DNA of 14,553 nt. It comes from Candidatus Omnitrophota bacterium (GTDB lineage: Bacteria; Omnitrophota; Koll11; JAHIPI01). The stretch spans positions 1 to 14,553 of the forward strand of contig JAQUMG010000019.1 of NCBI GenBank assembly GCA_028718265.1, in the 5' to 3' direction. The notes below the pieces were generated by a model. The model ran no database searches, was not told the DNA's origin, and saw only the letters and a list, made by a program, of their open reading frames with translations. Positions 13,619-14,553 of the stretch are shown one piece after another (position 1 is the first letter of the stretch; each line of letters begins with the position of its first letter). A program made the translations under genes and the position numbers.

Positions 13619-13966
13619 ATGTTAAGGATAATGTGTAGAGGAAAAATACATAATGCACGCGTTACAAAAAGGGACCTCGATTACCACGGCAGCATCGGAA
13701 TAGATAAAAAATTACTTAGAGCCGCCGACATGCTGCCCGGTGAAAGAGTACAGGTGCTGAATGCGAATAACGGCTCACGTTTTGAGACTTACTGCATAGA
13801 AGAAAAAGCGGGTTCCGGCACTATAGCATTATACGGCCCAGCCGCAAAAAAGGGGGCTATCGGAGACGCGGTTATCATAATATCTTACGGCGTTATGGCG
13901 ACCGATGAAGCAAGAAAATTAAAGACCAGGATCGTACACGTCGATAAAAAAAACAAGATGATATAA
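13619..13966 (+). CDS. panD: Aspartate 1-decarboxylase (PanD)
   Basis: This 115-residue protein is the pyruvoyl-dependent enzyme that makes beta-alanine from aspartate for pantothenate and CoA synthesis. The proenzyme cleaves itself between Gly24 and Ser25 (DYHGSIGID), exactly where E. coli PanD does, and Ser25 becomes the pyruvoyl group. Lys9 (GKIH), Arg54 and Tyr58 (GSRFETYC) are in their normal places. The usual LNGxAA segment reads LYGPAA, with Tyr at position 72 where Asn is normal. AGGA lies four bases before the ATG. It follows DUF6485 by six bases and def starts three bases after it. Confidence 0.95.
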   Translation: MLRIMCRGKIHNARVTKRDLDYHGSIGIDKKLLRAADMLPGERVQVLNANNGSRFETYCIEEKAGSGTIALYGPAAKKGAIGDAVIIISYGVMATDEARKLKTRIVHVDKKNKMI

Positions 13967-13969
13967 CCT

Positions 13970-14449
13970 ATGGAAATATTGAAATACCCTAACCCCATAT
14001 TGAAAAAAACCTCTGCCCCGATCCTTGTCGTAGGCGAAGATGATAGGGTTCTGCTTGAAAAAATGGCAAAGATAATGTATCTGAGCCATGGGGTGGGCCT
14101 GGCGGCTCCTCAGATAGGCATAAATAAAAAGTTGATAGTTGTGGACATTGGCGACAAAAACCTGCTGCGCCTTATAAACCCTGTCGTTATAAAAGCTGAG
14201 GGCAAAGAGGAAATGGAAGAGGGTTGCCTTAGCGTTCCCGATGTTTATGTTAGCATTAAAAGACCTAAATCGATAAAAGTGAAAGCATTGGACGAAAACG
14301 GCCGGCTATTGAGTTTCGAGGCTACCGGATTTTTAGCCAGGGCTATTTTGCACGAAATCGACCACCTGAACGGCAAATTGATAATCGATCATATCAATCC
14401 CATAAAACGGTTTCAACTGTTAAGAAAGAACGGTTACCTAAAAAAGTAA
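13970..14449 (+). CDS. def: Peptide deformylase
   Basis: This 159-residue protein removes the N-formyl group from new polypeptides. All three family motifs are complete: GVGLAAPQIG (41-50), EEGCLSVP (83-90, with metal ligand Cys86) and HEIDHLNG (128-135, with ligands His128 and His132 and catalytic Glu129). The EGCLS form is that of typical bacterial type 1 enzymes, and the length is normal. No clear ribosome site is seen, and the ATG lies three bases after the panD stop, so translation is probably coupled. It acts in the cytoplasm at the ribosome exit. It is usually next to fmt, but here it lies between panD and tatA. Confidence 0.96.
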   Translation: MEILKYPNPILKKTSAPILVVGEDDRVLLEKMAKIMYLSHGVGLAAPQIGINKKLIVVDIGDKNLLRLINPVVIKAEGKEEMEEGCLSVPDVYVSIKRPKSIKVKALDENGRLLSFEATGFLARAILHEIDHLNGKLIIDHINPIKRFQLLRKNGYLKK

Positions 14450-14475
14450 GAACAAATTATGTACGTGGAGGGTAT

Positions 14476-14538
14476 ATGTCCAACATCGGATTCGGCGAAA
14501 TAATAGTAATTCTTCTCATTGTCCTTATTCTTTTCGGA
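14476..14538 (+). CDS. tatA: TatA/TatE-family translocase subunit, 5' end only
   Basis: Twenty-one codons are visible: MSNIGFGE, then a hydrophobic run IIVILLIVLILFG. This is the N-terminal start of TatA/B/E proteins: the short IGxxE amphipathic start, the transmembrane helix and the FG hinge. The next residues should be a PKKLPE-like sequence. Instead the frame reads into an adapter, so the gene is cut at the contig end. GGAGGG (14467-14472) is just before the ATG. TatA forms the pore of the twin-arginine system; a Tat substrate candidate, the AmrS-type protein, lies 4.5 kb upstream. Whether it is TatA, TatB or TatE cannot be decided from this piece. Confidence 0.75.
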
Positions 14539-14553
14539 GATCGGAAGAGCACA
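14538..14553 (+). other. Illumina TruSeq adapter remnant at contig end
   Basis: The last 16 bases, AGATCGGAAGAGCACA, equal the start of the standard TruSeq read-1 adapter. They interrupt the tatA frame exactly where FG should be followed by its conserved hinge, so this is untrimmed adapter and not genome. Confidence 0.93.

Overview
The window looks like one whole assembled contig from a bacterium known mainly from metagenomes. Its last 16 bases match the start of an Illumina TruSeq adapter. All genes lie on the + strand, packed with short gaps or ATGA overlaps, and GC is moderate by eye. The mix (DUF4416, DUF6485, DUF6941, a TudS-like DUF523 protein, a Tat-signal AmrS-type radical SAM enzyme, membrane spermidine-synthase-like and PilZ proteins) suggests Candidatus Omnitrophota or a similar anaerobic Gram-negative lineage. 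This placement is inference. No tRNA, rRNA, CRISPR, transposase or phage gene was seen.

Layout. 1-577: tail of a fumarylacetoacetate-hydrolase-family gene overlapping a DUF523 gene. 661-3882: a probable operon with a near-leaderless promoter, encoding a DUF362/ferredoxin protein, a HIT protein, a PilZ protein, a short FakA-like protein lacking its expected metal and catalytic residues, and a DUF6941 protein. 3903-5687: a strong promoter, a structured leader that resembles a c-di-GMP-I (GEMM-I) riboswitch overlapping a terminator, then a PAS-GAF-HD-GYP phosphodiesterase gene. 5729-8646: a promoter and a 5' hairpin, a membrane-anchored PilZ protein, DUF4416 and a membrane-anchored alpha/beta hydrolase. 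8651-8746: repeats. 8747-12237: an exported radical SAM enzyme overlapping a large membrane spermidine-synthase-like protein. 12278-14538: a promoter and an operon of a third PilZ protein, a BamE-like lipoprotein, a two-helix membrane protein, DUF6485, panD, def and the start of tatA.

The theme is cyclic di-GMP: three PilZ receptors, one HD-GYP phosphodiesterase and, upstream of the latter, a leader with the conserved 3' half of a c-di-GMP aptamer. In that leader the aptamer pairings and the terminator use the same bases, so ligand binding should prevent termination. High c-di-GMP would then raise synthesis of the enzyme that degrades it, a negative feedback loop. No diguanylate cyclase (GGDEF) is present here. 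The remaining genes are housekeeping or poorly characterised families.
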